Shown: positions 8,363 through 18,094, counted from the first letter of the stretch. The stretch is 35,625 nucleotides of DNA from Taishania sp045629585 (GCA_045629585.1 JAZQRM010000058.1:1-35625); one strand, 5' to 3'. The notes: generated by a model not told the origin, from the sequence alone. Numbers and translations are program-made.

Positions 8363-9754
8363 TTATTTTAGAATTTCTTCTAAGGTAATCGGTATTTCGT
8401 AAATATCTATACTTGCTTTGTCTCCAGAAATTTCAATTCCATTAATAAAACCTTTCTGAATGGAATCATAAAGTTTAAACCCAAAATCGTCATTCACGGT
8501 GTTAATCATCGGGCCTACGTTTTTCACTTCTCCCCACGTGTTTTTACCAGTGTTTTCGACTACGTAAACATCATAGCCTCCAAGGCTATTTTCTCGCCCA
8601 TTGGAACTGAAGAATAGATATTTTCCATCAGGGGTAATAAACGGTGTTGTTTCTCTGCCTTTTGTGTTTATTTCTTTTGGAAGAGCAATTGGTTTGCTCC
8701 ATGCCTTTCCGTTTTTGTAGGATACGTAGATGTCGCTCATGTTTTTCTCCCCATTTCTTTCTGATACAAAGTACATGGTAGTTTCATCAGCTGTTACTGT
8801 TGCGTTACCGTCGTAAAAGGAAGAGTTTATCCCAGCGACTAATTTAGGAGCGGACCATTGATTTTGATTCGTCCATTTTACCTCTGCTATGTCTGAGCTT
8901 CCTGTTTTTATTTTGGCATTATTATTTGCTGTGGTGTTTAATGTAATGAATGCCGTTAGTCCATCTGCTGAAATATGTGAAATCGATTCAAATTCTTCAC
9001 CATTTATTCTACCTAACTTATTGGTTATACTGTCCCATCTATTTGTTTCGCTATTCCACTTGGCACGGTAGATATCCTCAAAATAATTTTGATCATATTC
9101 GTTCATTTTCCCACCCGTTGTATTACTTCGGCGAGCTGTAAAGTACATTACCTTATTGTTGTTGGTCAATACGGGGGAATATTCATTGAATCCGGTGTTT
9201 ATATCGGTTCCCATATTTGTTCTGCGATTTTCAACTTTTGGATCACTTTGCGCTTGTGCATATCTAGCTTGTGCAAGTTTTAAGGGCAATTGAAGTTCAG
9301 TTGCTCTTGCTTTTGAAAGCTCATTTAATGCCTGCTCATAATACATGATTGCTGTATCGATGATCCCTGTTCTGTGGTATGTTTCCGCCAGTGTTTCATA
9401 CATCTCTTTCTCTATTTTTCCTTTATTTAAGCGAATTGCTTCTCTTGAGTAGCGAAGAGCGTAACCATAGTTGTTAAGATCATAATGACAACGTGCGATC
9501 CAGAATGGTGCTTTTGGATTGGTAACGTCTTTCATCGCCGCTTCACGGAATTTATTTAAAGCTTCGCGAGTACGTCCATCATTATAAAGATTTTTTCCTT
9601 CATCAATTTTGAATGTTGCAGCCGTTTTTTCGATAATCGTACTCGTGGTGTCGGGTGGCGTTACCACGGAATTTGCCCATAAGGCTGTTCCTAGTAAAGT
9701 TAAAATAAGCGTAGATGTTAGCTTCACAATTGTATTTGTTTTAAGTCTCAGCAC
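8363..9754 (-). CDS. TPR and PD40-repeat envelope protein (PorE-like, no OmpA domain)
   Basis: A 463-residue exported protein: signal peptide (hydrophobic core about 12-27, ending LWA), TPR-like helical repeats (about 46-165, for example DEGKNLYNDGRTREALNKF), then about four PD40 beta-propeller blades (about 185-440) with repeats such as TPFITPDGKYLFFSSNG. This architecture is common in Bacteroidota OmpA-family proteins such as PorE of the type IX secretion system, but the protein stops after the propeller and lacks the peptidoglycan-binding OmpA domain. Periplasmic location is inferred. The start is uncertain: GTG at 9754, or a second GTG at 9727 that would give a compact signal peptide (VKLTSTLILTLLG). 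The gene is 21 bases downstream of the EI24-like gene and is probably cotranscribed with it. Confidence 0.75.
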   Translation of the reverse strand: MLRLKTNTIVKLTSTLILTLLGTALWANSVVTPPDTTSTIIEKTAATFKIDEGKNLYNDGRTREALNKFREAAMKDVTNPKAPFWIARCHYDLNNYGYALRYSREAIRLNKGKIEKEMYETLAETYHRTGIIDTAIMYYEQALNELSKARATELQLPLKLAQARYAQAQSDPKVENRRTNMGTDINTGFNEYSPVLTNNNKVMYFTARRSNTTGGKMNEYDQNYFEDIYRAKWNSETNRWDSITNKLGRINGEEFESISHISADGLTAFITLNTTANNNAKIKTGSSDIAEVKWTNQNQWSAPKLVAGINSSFYDGNATVTADETTMYFVSERNGEKNMSDIYVSYKNGKAWSKPIALPKEINTKGRETTPFITPDGKYLFFSSNGRENSLGGYDVYVVENTGKNTWGEVKNVGPMINTVNDDFGFKLYDSIQKGFINGIEISGDKASIDIYEIPITLEEILK

Positions 9755-9775
9755 AAATAAAGTCTTTTTTTTTAA

Positions 9776-10627
9776 TTATCCTATAGTTGTTTCATTTTCC
9801 ACCACTATTTTCTTTTCAAATTTGCCTTCTAGTTGATTAGATGAAATTGTGGCGGCTACAATTGATAAGATCGGGGCAAATGAAGCGCCGATCCATAATA
9901 TAAATTGGAGCGCGAAATTCCACCAGGTTTCCCATGTTGTGTATAATTTGGGGTCAATAATAAAAAGGTAATTCAGCTGAATGGGAAAACTTATAAAGAG
10001 GGAGTATATTGCACCAATTCCCATTGCTAGACCAATGTGCTTTTGGGTGTACTCAATGGCATCTTCTGCACTGCGTCTAATGCGTTCATTGTGATAGTCT
10101 AAAAAAGAGAAACCATAGAAATAGAAGCCGACAATAAATGACAGGTAGTAGATTGGAGAGCTTTTCACATCATCCCATCCAATTATAGATATGAGTACTA
10201 ATAGTATGAATATAGAGTATTCCCAAATCATATTACGCATACTTAATTTGGCGCTTCTAATAATGTCCGATTTAAAGTCCTTCCAGCTGGTTGTAACATT
10301 TGGTGTGCCAATTATCCTTTCACATTTTTGAGATAGATAGGAAATAAGTGGAGATAATACAATTACAACAATATATTTCGTAAATTTCATTAAAGTTAAT
10401 GCGAGAAGAATTTCGAAGGAGGCTTGTATGCAATACCAAACAATTCCGTTCATATTCGTGAAATCGTAGTCTAGTTGGCGATTAAGTAGCCGATTACCGA
10501 GGTGAAACACGATTAATAAAAGAGCTGCTGGTAGTAATGCATACCACCAAAGTTTGTGTTTATGAATAAAAGCTATTGCTTTGGGGTAAGCAGTGATACC
10601 TAGCCAAAACTCTTTAAAGAAACGCAT
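9776..10627 (-). CDS. EI24/CysZ-like integral membrane protein
   Basis: About 283 residues, beginning MRFFKEFWLGITAYPKAI, with several hydrophobic segments (about 28-48, 68-95, 128-150, 155-175, 200-225, 238-262). The N terminus and the PLISYLSQKCE segment after the second membrane helix resemble the EI24 domain family, which includes the sulfate permease CysZ. The Bacteroidota members are mostly uncharacterised, so sulfate transport is not claimed. I chose the ATG at 10627; a TTG two codons upstream overlaps a TAAATTTG promoter-like box (10631-10638). It is divergent from purB and probably heads an operon with the TPR/PD40 gene. Confidence 0.75.
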   Translation of the reverse strand: MRFFKEFWLGITAYPKAIAFIHKHKLWWYALLPAALLLIVFHLGNRLLNRQLDYDFTNMNGIVWYCIQASFEILLALTLMKFTKYIVVIVLSPLISYLSQKCERIIGTPNVTTSWKDFKSDIIRSAKLSMRNMIWEYSIFILLVLISIIGWDDVKSSPIYYLSFIVGFYFYGFSFLDYHNERIRRSAEDAIEYTQKHIGLAMGIGAIYSLFISFPIQLNYLFIIDPKLYTTWETWWNFALQFILWIGASFAPILSIVAATISSNQLEGKFEKKIVVENETTIG

Positions 10628-10678
10628 ACTCAAATTTAATGAATCCCTTTAATATATCGGTTTATGAAGGGAAATATA

Positions 10679-10686
10679 TATCTTTG
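10679..10686 (+). promoter_or_regulatory. -7 box for purB
   Basis: TATCTTTG matches TAnnTTTG exactly and is followed by TG. It lies about 63 bases before the purB ATG in the divergent intergenic region. No clear TTG is seen at the expected -33 distance. Confidence 0.5.
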
Positions 10687-10749
10687 TGAGCTCATTAGAA
10701 TTTAGGATTCTTATGATGATTAATACTAAATTACGAAAGCAATTATAAA

Positions 10750-12099
10750 ATGAGCAATTTAACTGCAATTACACCTGTTGATGGGCGTTACGCCGCAAAA
10801 ACAGCCGAATTAAAGCCCTATTTCTCTGAATTTGGATTAATAAAATACCGTGTTAAAGTAGAGGTGGAGTACTTTATAACGCTTGTAGAACAGGGATTGA
10901 CTGTTTTCTCGGATTTCCCTAAGGATAAAGTGAAGGCTATTCGTCAGATCGCAACTGATTTTTCGGAAGAAGATGCTCAATGGATTAAAAATACAGAAAA
11001 GGTAACCAATCACGATGTTAAAGCGGTTGAATACTTTTTAAAGGATCGAATGGAGCCTCTTGGTTTAGAAAAATACCTTGAATTTGTTCATTTCGGATTA
11101 ACTTCTCAGGATGTAAATAATACGAGTATTCCATTGTCTTTAAAAGAGGCTATGGAGGAACAATACTACCCACTTATTCAAAAGTTAGTCGATCGGTTAA
11201 ACAATTTGAAACAAGATTGGAAAGAAATCCCAATGCTTGCGCGTACACATGGTCAACCTGCTTCCCCAACTAAATTAGGTAAAGAAATTCAAGTGTTTTC
11301 GGAGCGTATCGAGCGTCAGTTGGATTTATTGAAACAAATACCTTATTCCGCTAAATTTGGTGGTGCAACTGGTAATTTCAATGCGCATCATGTGGCTTAT
11401 CCTGAAGTTGATTGGGTTGATTTTGGGAATCATTTTGTAAATGATATTTTAGGATTAGATCGTTCACAGACTACAACTCAGATTGAGCATTATGACAATC
11501 TTGCAGCCTTGATGGATGGTTTAAAACGTATAAATAACATTATATTAGATTTGGATAGAGATATGTGGACGTATATTTCTATGGAATATTTTAAACAGAA
11601 ATTGAAGGACGGTGAAGTGGGTTCATCTGCAATGCCACACAAAGTGAATCCAATCGATTTTGAAAATTCGGAAGGTAATATAGGTATTGCAAATGCTTTA
11701 TTTGAGCATCTTTCGGCTAAATTACCAGTTTCTCGATTACAACGTGATTTGACCGATTCTACTGTTTTGAGAACTCTTGGTATGCCTTTTGCTCATACTT
11801 TTATTGCAATTAAGGCTACTTTGACTGGTTTAGACAAATTGTTGTTGAATATTGACGCGTTTGAAAGAGATTTAGAAAAGAACTGGGCAGTAGTTGCAGA
11901 GGCGATTCAGACCATATTGCGTAGAGAAGGATTCGAAAAACCTTATGAGGCATTGAAGGGATTAACTCGTAAAAATGAATTAGTAACAAAACAAACTGTT
12001 CATGATTTTGTGGATACTTTAAATATTTCTGCTACCTTAAAAGCAGAATTAAAAGAAATCACTCCACAGAATTATACAGGAGTACAATTGGTGAAATAA
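10750..12099 (+). CDS. purB: Adenylosuccinate lyase
   Basis: A 449-residue member of the fumarase/aspartase superfamily. The signature loop GSSAMPHKVNP (291-301) carries the catalytic Ser; THGQPAS (166-172) and TSQD (118-121) are the other conserved active-site regions. The sequence beginning LTAITPVDGRYAAKT matches the long PurB subfamily of E. coli. It catalyses two steps of purine synthesis: release of fumarate from SAICAR and from adenylosuccinate. Its stop codon shares one base with the next start (TAATG), so the downstream unknown gene is likely translationally coupled. Confidence 0.96.
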   Translation: MSNLTAITPVDGRYAAKTAELKPYFSEFGLIKYRVKVEVEYFITLVEQGLTVFSDFPKDKVKAIRQIATDFSEEDAQWIKNTEKVTNHDVKAVEYFLKDRMEPLGLEKYLEFVHFGLTSQDVNNTSIPLSLKEAMEEQYYPLIQKLVDRLNNLKQDWKEIPMLARTHGQPASPTKLGKEIQVFSERIERQLDLLKQIPYSAKFGGATGNFNAHHVAYPEVDWVDFGNHFVNDILGLDRSQTTTQIEHYDNLAALMDGLKRINNIILDLDRDMWTYISMEYFKQKLKDGEVGSSAMPHKVNPIDFENSEGNIGIANALFEHLSAKLPVSRLQRDLTDSTVLRTLGMPFAHTFIAIKATLTGLDKLLLNIDAFERDLEKNWAVVAEAIQTILRREGFEKPYEALKGLTRKNELVTKQTVHDFVDTLNISATLKAELKEITPQNYTGVQLVK

Positions 12100-13661
12100 T
12101 GAGAATTAAGGATTTATTATTTGGAGGAATATTTGTTTTATTAGCGCCTTTGGTCATCGCTCAAACTCAAATAACATGGGGTAAGGAGTATGCAAAGTCA
12201 GGCGGTTTAATAAATGTTTTACCTTTAAATCCTTCTAATTTTTATACGGTTAGGTGGCAGGGAACTAATCTTTTTGGAAGTTATTACCTCAATAAATTTG
12301 ATGAATTAAATGAGGTTAAGGCTAAAAAGATTTCTACTGCTGTAAATAATAATTTAGCAGACTTCGAAGATGTGATTTTAATTGAAGAACGTCCTGCGGT
12401 TATTCTTTCAAATGTGAAAGATGGAAAAGATAATATTTTCCTACAACAATATAGCTATGATTTGGAACCACGTGGTGAGGCGAAATTAATCGCCTCCTAC
12501 GACTTGGTCAAAGGGAAAACCAAAGATCCTATTCAGATTATTCAATCAAAAGACAAAAAATTTACGGCTATAATTTGGCTGTTAGTTGCCAAAAAAAAGA
12601 ATAATGATATTTATGGTTTCAAGGTATTTGACACTAAACTAAATATTGTCCAATCGGGAGAATATGAAATCCCTTTTGAAAGTCGAAATAGTTTGATTAC
12701 CAATCATTATTTGACCAATACAGGTGACTTTTTTTTCACGCTCTATGAATTCGATTACGACAACTACAGAAACAGAAGTGGTGTAGTTCCGTTTAGAAAC
12801 TTGTATTTATATCAAGTAAGAGAAAATGAGCTAAGTAAGTATAAGTTACCAATGAATGGTAGACGTCCTGAGGCAATCTCTATTTCTTCTGATGAAAATA
12901 GCATTTTTACAATAACAGGTTGTTACGGAGATGAAAATGTAAGCGGTATCTCAGGTGTGTTCTACATGAAAGTAGACTTTATAAATGAAGAGCTCGATGG
13001 GGAGGGATTTACACCTTTCGACCGTAATTTTATAACACAGAATTGGTCGGATAAAGAAGTTGAACGGTTAGAACGTAAAATTGATAACGGTTCTACAGGT
13101 GAACCAAATTTGTATAATTACTCAATGCGAGAGTCTCACATTTTACCCGACGGATCGATCGTTGGTTTAATGGAGCAATACTTTGTACAAAGACGTAGTT
13201 ATTATGATATGCGTGGCTATTCCACTTTTAATTATATCTATCATTACAACGATATTGTTGCTTTTAAATTTACGGCTGATGGAGAAATCGAATGGATTCA
13301 AAATGTTCCGAAAAGACAAGTTTCAACCAATGACGGAGGACCTTATAGTTCCTATGCCTTTTATATTGATGGTTCGAGTGTCAATTTGATTTTTAATGAC
13401 TCCAAAGAAAACTATTCAGAAGCTGGTCAGTATATAAAAGATAAACTTTATGTTACTTCTTTTGCTAAGAAAAATAATGTCGTTGCACATGTAAAGATTG
13501 ATCTTTATAGTGGGTTAACGTCACGTGATTTACTTACATCTAGAAAAGAAATAGGGACACTTGTTCAACCAAAGTTATTTACATTGGATGAGGTTAATAA
13601 AGAAATGATTGTGTTTTCTGTATTTAAGAGTAAAGAACGATTTGGTGTGATAAAATTCTAA
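12099..13661 (+). CDS. Secreted protein of unknown function
   Basis: A 520-residue protein with a clear signal peptide (hydrophobic core about 7-20, predicted cut VIA/Q22). The mature part is rich in beta-strand-like segments with many aromatic and Asn/Asp residues, and contains a low-complexity Tyr/Arg-rich stretch (about 361-380, with RRSYYDMRGYSTFNYIYHY). A beta-propeller fold is possible but I see no diagnostic repeat. No T9SS C-terminal sorting domain is evident: the protein ends SKERFGVIKF. It overlaps the purB stop by one base. Its 3' end overlaps the convergent lnt stop by four bases. Function not recognised. Confidence 0.75.
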   Translation: MRIKDLLFGGIFVLLAPLVIAQTQITWGKEYAKSGGLINVLPLNPSNFYTVRWQGTNLFGSYYLNKFDELNEVKAKKISTAVNNNLADFEDVILIEERPAVILSNVKDGKDNIFLQQYSYDLEPRGEAKLIASYDLVKGKTKDPIQIIQSKDKKFTAIIWLLVAKKKNNDIYGFKVFDTKLNIVQSGEYEIPFESRNSLITNHYLTNTGDFFFTLYEFDYDNYRNRSGVVPFRNLYLYQVRENELSKYKLPMNGRRPEAISISSDENSIFTITGCYGDENVSGISGVFYMKVDFINEELDGEGFTPFDRNFITQNWSDKEVERLERKIDNGSTGEPNLYNYSMRESHILPDGSIVGLMEQYFVQRRSYYDMRGYSTFNYIYHYNDIVAFKFTADGEIEWIQNVPKRQVSTNDGGPYSSYAFYIDGSSVNLIFNDSKENYSEAGQYIKDKLYVTSFAKKNNVVAHVKIDLYSGLTSRDLLTSRKEIGTLVQPKLFTLDEVNKEMIVFSVFKSKERFGVIKF

Positions 13662-15280
13662 ACAGATTTATTCGGATTTGTAAATCTTCTTTTATAGATT
13701 GTATATCCTAGAATCATTATGGAAAGGATGAATGAGAATCGCCCAATTATATCTTCCGTGTACATATAAAAGGTGGTCTGATCATTGAGATGCACTTCTC
13801 TTTTTCGAACAGCGATTGTCCAATATTCTGTTTGTTCTAATACGTCACCGCGTTGATTAATAAAACCGCTTATACCTGTATTTGCACTTCTTACAACATC
13901 TCTTCTATTTTCAATTGCGCGTAGTCGTGCGAATGCAAAGTGTTGTTTGTGTCCTGCTGTATTTCCCCACCAACCATCGTTGGTAATAATGGCAATTAGT
14001 TTGGCTCCTTTAGCGGTTTGCATTGCGGTGTGCTCACCATAAAGTGATTCGTAACAGATTGTAGGAGTAACAGGTATGTTACCTTGGGCAAAAATTGTGG
14101 GTTCCGTGTCTATTCCTAATGTCCCCGATGGACCACCTAAGTCTAAAGATAATTCTTCCAATTGTGGGATTATATTAGAGAACGGGACTTTTTCTGCGCC
14201 AAGAACTAATTTTGATTTGTGCAAAAAGTAAGGTTTATTCTTACCGGTGAACAAAGCCGAGCTATTATAGGATTCATAATAATCGTTGCTATGTTTATCA
14301 TATCTTGATGCTCTTGATTTTTTATAGCTAAATCGTTTTTCGGTAGAGGCCCCAATCAATAGATTTGCAGAATACCAATTGGTCATTTTAGAGGTTAGTA
14401 TGTGTACGCCTCCATCATATTCTGCAATTGCTTCATCAAAAGGAAAAGGGATTGCTGTCTCAGGTGCTACAATTAATTGTGTTTCAGGCGTGATTAAGCT
14501 ATCCACTAAGTCACTAATTCTGTAGAGTTGCTGTGTTGCTGTTAATGAGCTGAATTTCTCGAAGTAAGGATCTATATTTGGTTGTACTACAATTACCTCT
14601 GCTAGATCTCCTTTTTCTTTATAAGAGTTATACATTAGGATGGATGCCAACAGTGGAATTAAAATGGTTAGGGCTGGTAATGCGGTATGTTTAGGTTGAA
14701 ACTGTTTTTGTGCTAATTTTTGAATGGTTTGAACGATGAAATAGTTGGATAATAGAACCCATACGGTTCCGCCGAGTACTCCAGTAATGCTATACCATTG
14801 TACCCATGATGGTTCAATCGCAAAAACATTTCCGAAATTAAGCCAAGGCCAGGACAGTTCCCAATGATAGTGGATGTATTCAAAGCCTGTCCAAACGACA
14901 AGTAGACCAATCAAGTCAAATGGTTTTCCAAGGTATCTACGGATAAAATGATAGACTGTGAAAAATGCGGACATCAATAGAGCATTCAATACACATGCCA
15001 TTAAGGCTCCCGCAACATCTGCATTCGAAATCCACCAAGTTGCTCCGAAGTTATAAATTGCAAACGTGATCAATGCATGTATGTACACTTTACCCATTTT
15101 ATATTTCATTTGAGAAATATAATTCTCAACAAGTAAAAGTGGGACTAAAGCAAAGAAAATCAGGTAAGTTTGACTTCCGGTGTAAGGGAAACTTGCAAAT
15201 AAAAGTATACCAGCTATAATACTGAACAAATATCTATAGATCTTACTGTGTAAGAGCTGAATCAAAAAATTATTGGTCAT
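13658..15280 (-). CDS. lnt: Apolipoprotein N-acyltransferase
   Basis: A 540-residue membrane protein with about six to seven N-terminal hydrophobic helices (to about 216), then a nitrilase-type domain. The catalytic triad fits Glu274 in APETA, Lys355 in LHKSKLV and Cys409 in TICYES; Glu363 corresponds to a second conserved glutamate. Lnt adds the third acyl chain to the N-terminal Cys of lipoproteins at the periplasmic face of the inner membrane, and this window alone encodes at least two predicted lipoproteins. It overlaps the upstream 717-residue gene by 11 bases and the convergent secreted-protein gene by four bases. Confidence 0.93.
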   Translation of the reverse strand: MTNNFLIQLLHSKIYRYLFSIIAGILLFASFPYTGSQTYLIFFALVPLLLVENYISQMKYKMGKVYIHALITFAIYNFGATWWISNADVAGALMACVLNALLMSAFFTVYHFIRRYLGKPFDLIGLLVVWTGFEYIHYHWELSWPWLNFGNVFAIEPSWVQWYSITGVLGGTVWVLLSNYFIVQTIQKLAQKQFQPKHTALPALTILIPLLASILMYNSYKEKGDLAEVIVVQPNIDPYFEKFSSLTATQQLYRISDLVDSLITPETQLIVAPETAIPFPFDEAIAEYDGGVHILTSKMTNWYSANLLIGASTEKRFSYKKSRASRYDKHSNDYYESYNSSALFTGKNKPYFLHKSKLVLGAEKVPFSNIIPQLEELSLDLGGPSGTLGIDTEPTIFAQGNIPVTPTICYESLYGEHTAMQTAKGAKLIAIITNDGWWGNTAGHKQHFAFARLRAIENRRDVVRSANTGISGFINQRGDVLEQTEYWTIAVRKREVHLNDQTTFYMYTEDIIGRFSFILSIMILGYTIYKRRFTNPNKSV

Positions 15281-17423
15281 ATCTAATGAGTATGTTATCT
15301 ATGAATGTGTATAAAAATACGTTTTTTCCTTGAGCTTGTATAAGTACCTTACGACTTCCCTTTAAATCTTCAGAATTAAGGATTTGTTCCGTTGTAAGAT
15401 TTATTATTTTAATGTTGTTGTTTATTTCATCTAAACACGAAAGTATAATTGAATTATTTGGTCCTAAGGTGGCGTCAAATTGATCAACTGTAATGTCTTT
15501 TATAATTCGATCAACCACGATTTCACCATTTGCTGTAAATGCGACAAATCTATTTTTACCATCAAAAGCAATGTACGAAGATTGTGTTTGGTCTAGCGCT
15601 TGAACTTGAGTCATGCCATCTAGTGTAGAAAGATTTACGCTACCACCTTTCTGATTGATTATTCGCACTCTATTTTTATCGAATACAATATTTTTAAGAT
15701 CACCATTTATCTCTGTCGAACCAATTGAGTTGGGTAATGTGAAATTTCTTATTTGTTTGTTTGTTTCTCCATTTAGAATGAAAAAGGTCTGATTTACCTT
15801 AACACCGATAGTTGATTTGCCTGCACTTGGCCAACATGAAACTTTGTCTATTGGATTGTTAGTACTTATTCTTGTTTGTCGTTCAACCTTGCCATTTCGA
15901 GCATTATACCAATATAGTATGCCATCACTCGCTCCTATTAGCAGGTATTCTTTGCCTTTCACTTTTAAAAATTGTGGCAGTGAACTAAAGTAATAGTTGC
16001 CTTTAGGTTCAATTTCAAAACTTTTTGTACCTGATGTGGTATAAAGTGTAGCCTTATTTCTTTGGATGATCGGTAAAAACTGTTCTCCGCTAAGTCCATA
16101 AATGAAACGGATAGGTTGTACTAATTCGGTATTGTTATTTAAAGAAAGTATTTTTCCATTAAGACCAAAATAGTGGATAGAATTGTCTGTGTTTATTATT
16201 ACTATTCGGCCACTATTATCAGTGAAAGCTGTTTTAACTTCGCCTCCTGTATTAAAATGTTTAGGGCTTGCGTTTTCTTCTTTATCGGATTTTACATTTA
16301 TGTCTGGTGATTGATTTTTCTTTCGAGTAAAGGATAAAACTTGCCCTTTCACGTATCTAATCGCTTCTTGTTTTTCACTTGTAATGATGCGAACATTTAC
16401 TTTTCTTGGAAGATTAGAAAAGATGTGATTCATTTTACTTGGATTAGTTTGTAAGACGGTTCCAAGTTTGTAATGAGCTAGGGCTTCTTCACAGAATGTT
16501 TTAGATGCCGAGACAACGTAATGGTCATCTAGGTTTGCGATATAAAGTGTTTTACGATTGTTGAAAAGTTTACTTGCTACATTTGATTCAAAGGCGATAA
16601 TTTGCTCTGTAGTACTTGTGTTCGTCACACCCATTTGTTGAATTAATGTATTGGGTTTGGAGTCGAAATAAATACCTTTTTGTTTGTTTATTTGTGTAAT
16701 AACCAACCCACTTTCACATAAATCCATCCATGATTGTTGTGCCAATGATAGGTCAAATTCGACTATATTTTCTTTTTTATAAAAGGAATAGTCGGTGATT
16801 TGATTGGAAACAACGTGCATAAATAGTTCTTTGTCATTGATTGGTGTTGTTGCAACTTGTCGTGTTTTGGTGGATTTAAAATCAAATTGTCCAATTTTTC
16901 TATTATAAAAATCAATAATGGATATTGTATTAGGTTCAAAATGGATGATATTCGCTGTTGCATTTTTATCCAAAGGGGGAAGCGTCCATTTCGTTTCGTT
17001 TGGTTTTATTTTTTTTTCGTATAGATAAATATTGGTGTGATTATAATGTCCTACGTATTTATCGGTTTCAAAATTATTTTTGTCGATCAGTACTTTTGTT
17101 TGGAAAAGGTCTTTTATCGTTTGTTCTGTTACTATGTCATTTGTTTGAATTAGTGCGTGTTCCCGATTGGTGGAGTAATAGATTTTCGAGATCACAGTAA
17201 AGGCGTCTTTTGAAAAAATAGCCCAGTTAATTTTCCCAGATTCATTTTCTTTAATTAGCTCAATGAAATTGCATTGATTTACGGCAATTATTGTTTTATC
17301 TTGAGGTCCAAAAATCTCTTCTAACTGAAATTGTTTCGTTTGTTGATTTTGAATATACGAAGCCCCAGCAATCCATACTATACTGCAGATTGTTAAGAGG
17401 CCGATAAAGATGCGTACTAACAT
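15270..17423 (-). CDS. Membrane-anchored propeller-like protein, unknown function
   Basis: A 717-residue protein with a single N-terminal hydrophobic segment (about 4-22) that could be a signal anchor; the rest is hydrophilic. The C-terminal half (about 400-717) contains repeated strand-like units with xIVIINxDxxIHYFGLNGKI- and LIGASDGILYWYNARNGKV-type segments, reminiscent of PQQ/WD-like propeller blades. A Lys/Asn/Glu-rich linker (about 368-395) separates it from the N-terminal half, which has no recognised domain. The gene ends 11 bases inside lnt on the same strand, suggesting coupled translation. DUF3352-like architecture is an alternative guess. Function unknown. Confidence 0.7.
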   Translation of the reverse strand: MLVRIFIGLLTICSIVWIAGASYIQNQQTKQFQLEEIFGPQDKTIIAVNQCNFIELIKENESGKINWAIFSKDAFTVISKIYYSTNREHALIQTNDIVTEQTIKDLFQTKVLIDKNNFETDKYVGHYNHTNIYLYEKKIKPNETKWTLPPLDKNATANIIHFEPNTISIIDFYNRKIGQFDFKSTKTRQVATTPINDKELFMHVVSNQITDYSFYKKENIVEFDLSLAQQSWMDLCESGLVITQINKQKGIYFDSKPNTLIQQMGVTNTSTTEQIIAFESNVASKLFNNRKTLYIANLDDHYVVSASKTFCEEALAHYKLGTVLQTNPSKMNHIFSNLPRKVNVRIITSEKQEAIRYVKGQVLSFTRKKNQSPDINVKSDKEENASPKHFNTGGEVKTAFTDNSGRIVIINTDNSIHYFGLNGKILSLNNNTELVQPIRFIYGLSGEQFLPIIQRNKATLYTTSGTKSFEIEPKGNYYFSSLPQFLKVKGKEYLLIGASDGILYWYNARNGKVERQTRISTNNPIDKVSCWPSAGKSTIGVKVNQTFFILNGETNKQIRNFTLPNSIGSTEINGDLKNIVFDKNRVRIINQKGGSVNLSTLDGMTQVQALDQTQSSYIAFDGKNRFVAFTANGEIVVDRIIKDITVDQFDATLGPNNSIILSCLDEINNNIKIINLTTEQILNSEDLKGSRKVLIQAQGKNVFLYTFIDNILIRYDQ

Positions 17424-17491
17424 TTAACAAAAATAGTTTTACTTACTGTTATTTATACAGGGATTGCAGATAGTAATCAACACTATTCTGT

Positions 17492-18094
17492 TTACTCAAA
17501 TAATGACAATTGTTCTGTAGCTAATAGTTTAAATGTATTTCTGTGAAATGAAGTTGTACCATGCAATAGAATCCCTTCTCGATGTTTTTTTGTTGGATAT
17601 CCCATGTTTTTGTTCCAATCATAAACGGGATGTTTTTCGTGAAGTTCTAGCATTAAATCATCTCTATATGTTTTTGCAAGAATGGAGGCAGCAGCAATAT
17701 TCAAGAAGCGTGCATCTCCTTTTACCATACAGGTATGTTGGATTTCAGGATAAGGATTGAATCGATTGCCATCCACCAAAATATGCTCCGGTTTTATAGA
17801 AAGCTGATCTAATGCTCGATGCATTGCTAGGAAACTTGCATTCAAAATGTTTATCTCATCTATTTCTTTATTGTCAACAATGCCAATTGCCCAAGCTAGT
17901 GCATTTTCTTCAATCAATGGGCGCAATAAATACCGTTGTTTGTCAGTCAATTGTTTAGAGTCATTTAGTAGAGGGTGTTCAAAATCAAGAGGTAAGATTA
18001 CAGCCGCTGCAACCACTGGTCCAGCTAAACAACCACGGCCAGCTTCATCGCATCCAGCTTCAATGGTATTGGGAATATGATAATTGCGTAACAT
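17492..18094 (-). CDS. rnhB: Ribonuclease HII
   Basis: About 200 residues from the ATG at 18094 (MLRNYHIPNTIEAGCDEAGRG). The DEAGRG motif supplies Asp16 and Glu17; Asp108 in LVDGNRF and Asp145 in SILAKTYRDD complete the acidic active site. It degrades RNA in RNA-DNA hybrids and nicks at single ribonucleotides in DNA. A TTG seven codons upstream would also be in frame, but the ATG gives the usual family length. A TAAATTTG box on the minus strand (18103-18110) lies just upstream and fits the shorter start with a very short leader. Confidence 0.94.
   Translation of the reverse strand: MLRNYHIPNTIEAGCDEAGRGCLAGPVVAAAVILPLDFEHPLLNDSKQLTDKQRYLLRPLIEENALAWAIGIVDNKEIDEINILNASFLAMHRALDQLSIKPEHILVDGNRFNPYPEIQHTCMVKGDARFLNIAAASILAKTYRDDLMLELHEKHPVYDWNKNMGYPTKKHREGILLHGTTSFHRNTFKLLATEQLSLFE

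Noticed and set aside
10644..10672. Inverted repeat TCCCTT...AAGGGA between purB and the EI24-like gene
   Set aside because: Arms of only 6 bp with a 17-base spacer; too weak to call a regulator site.
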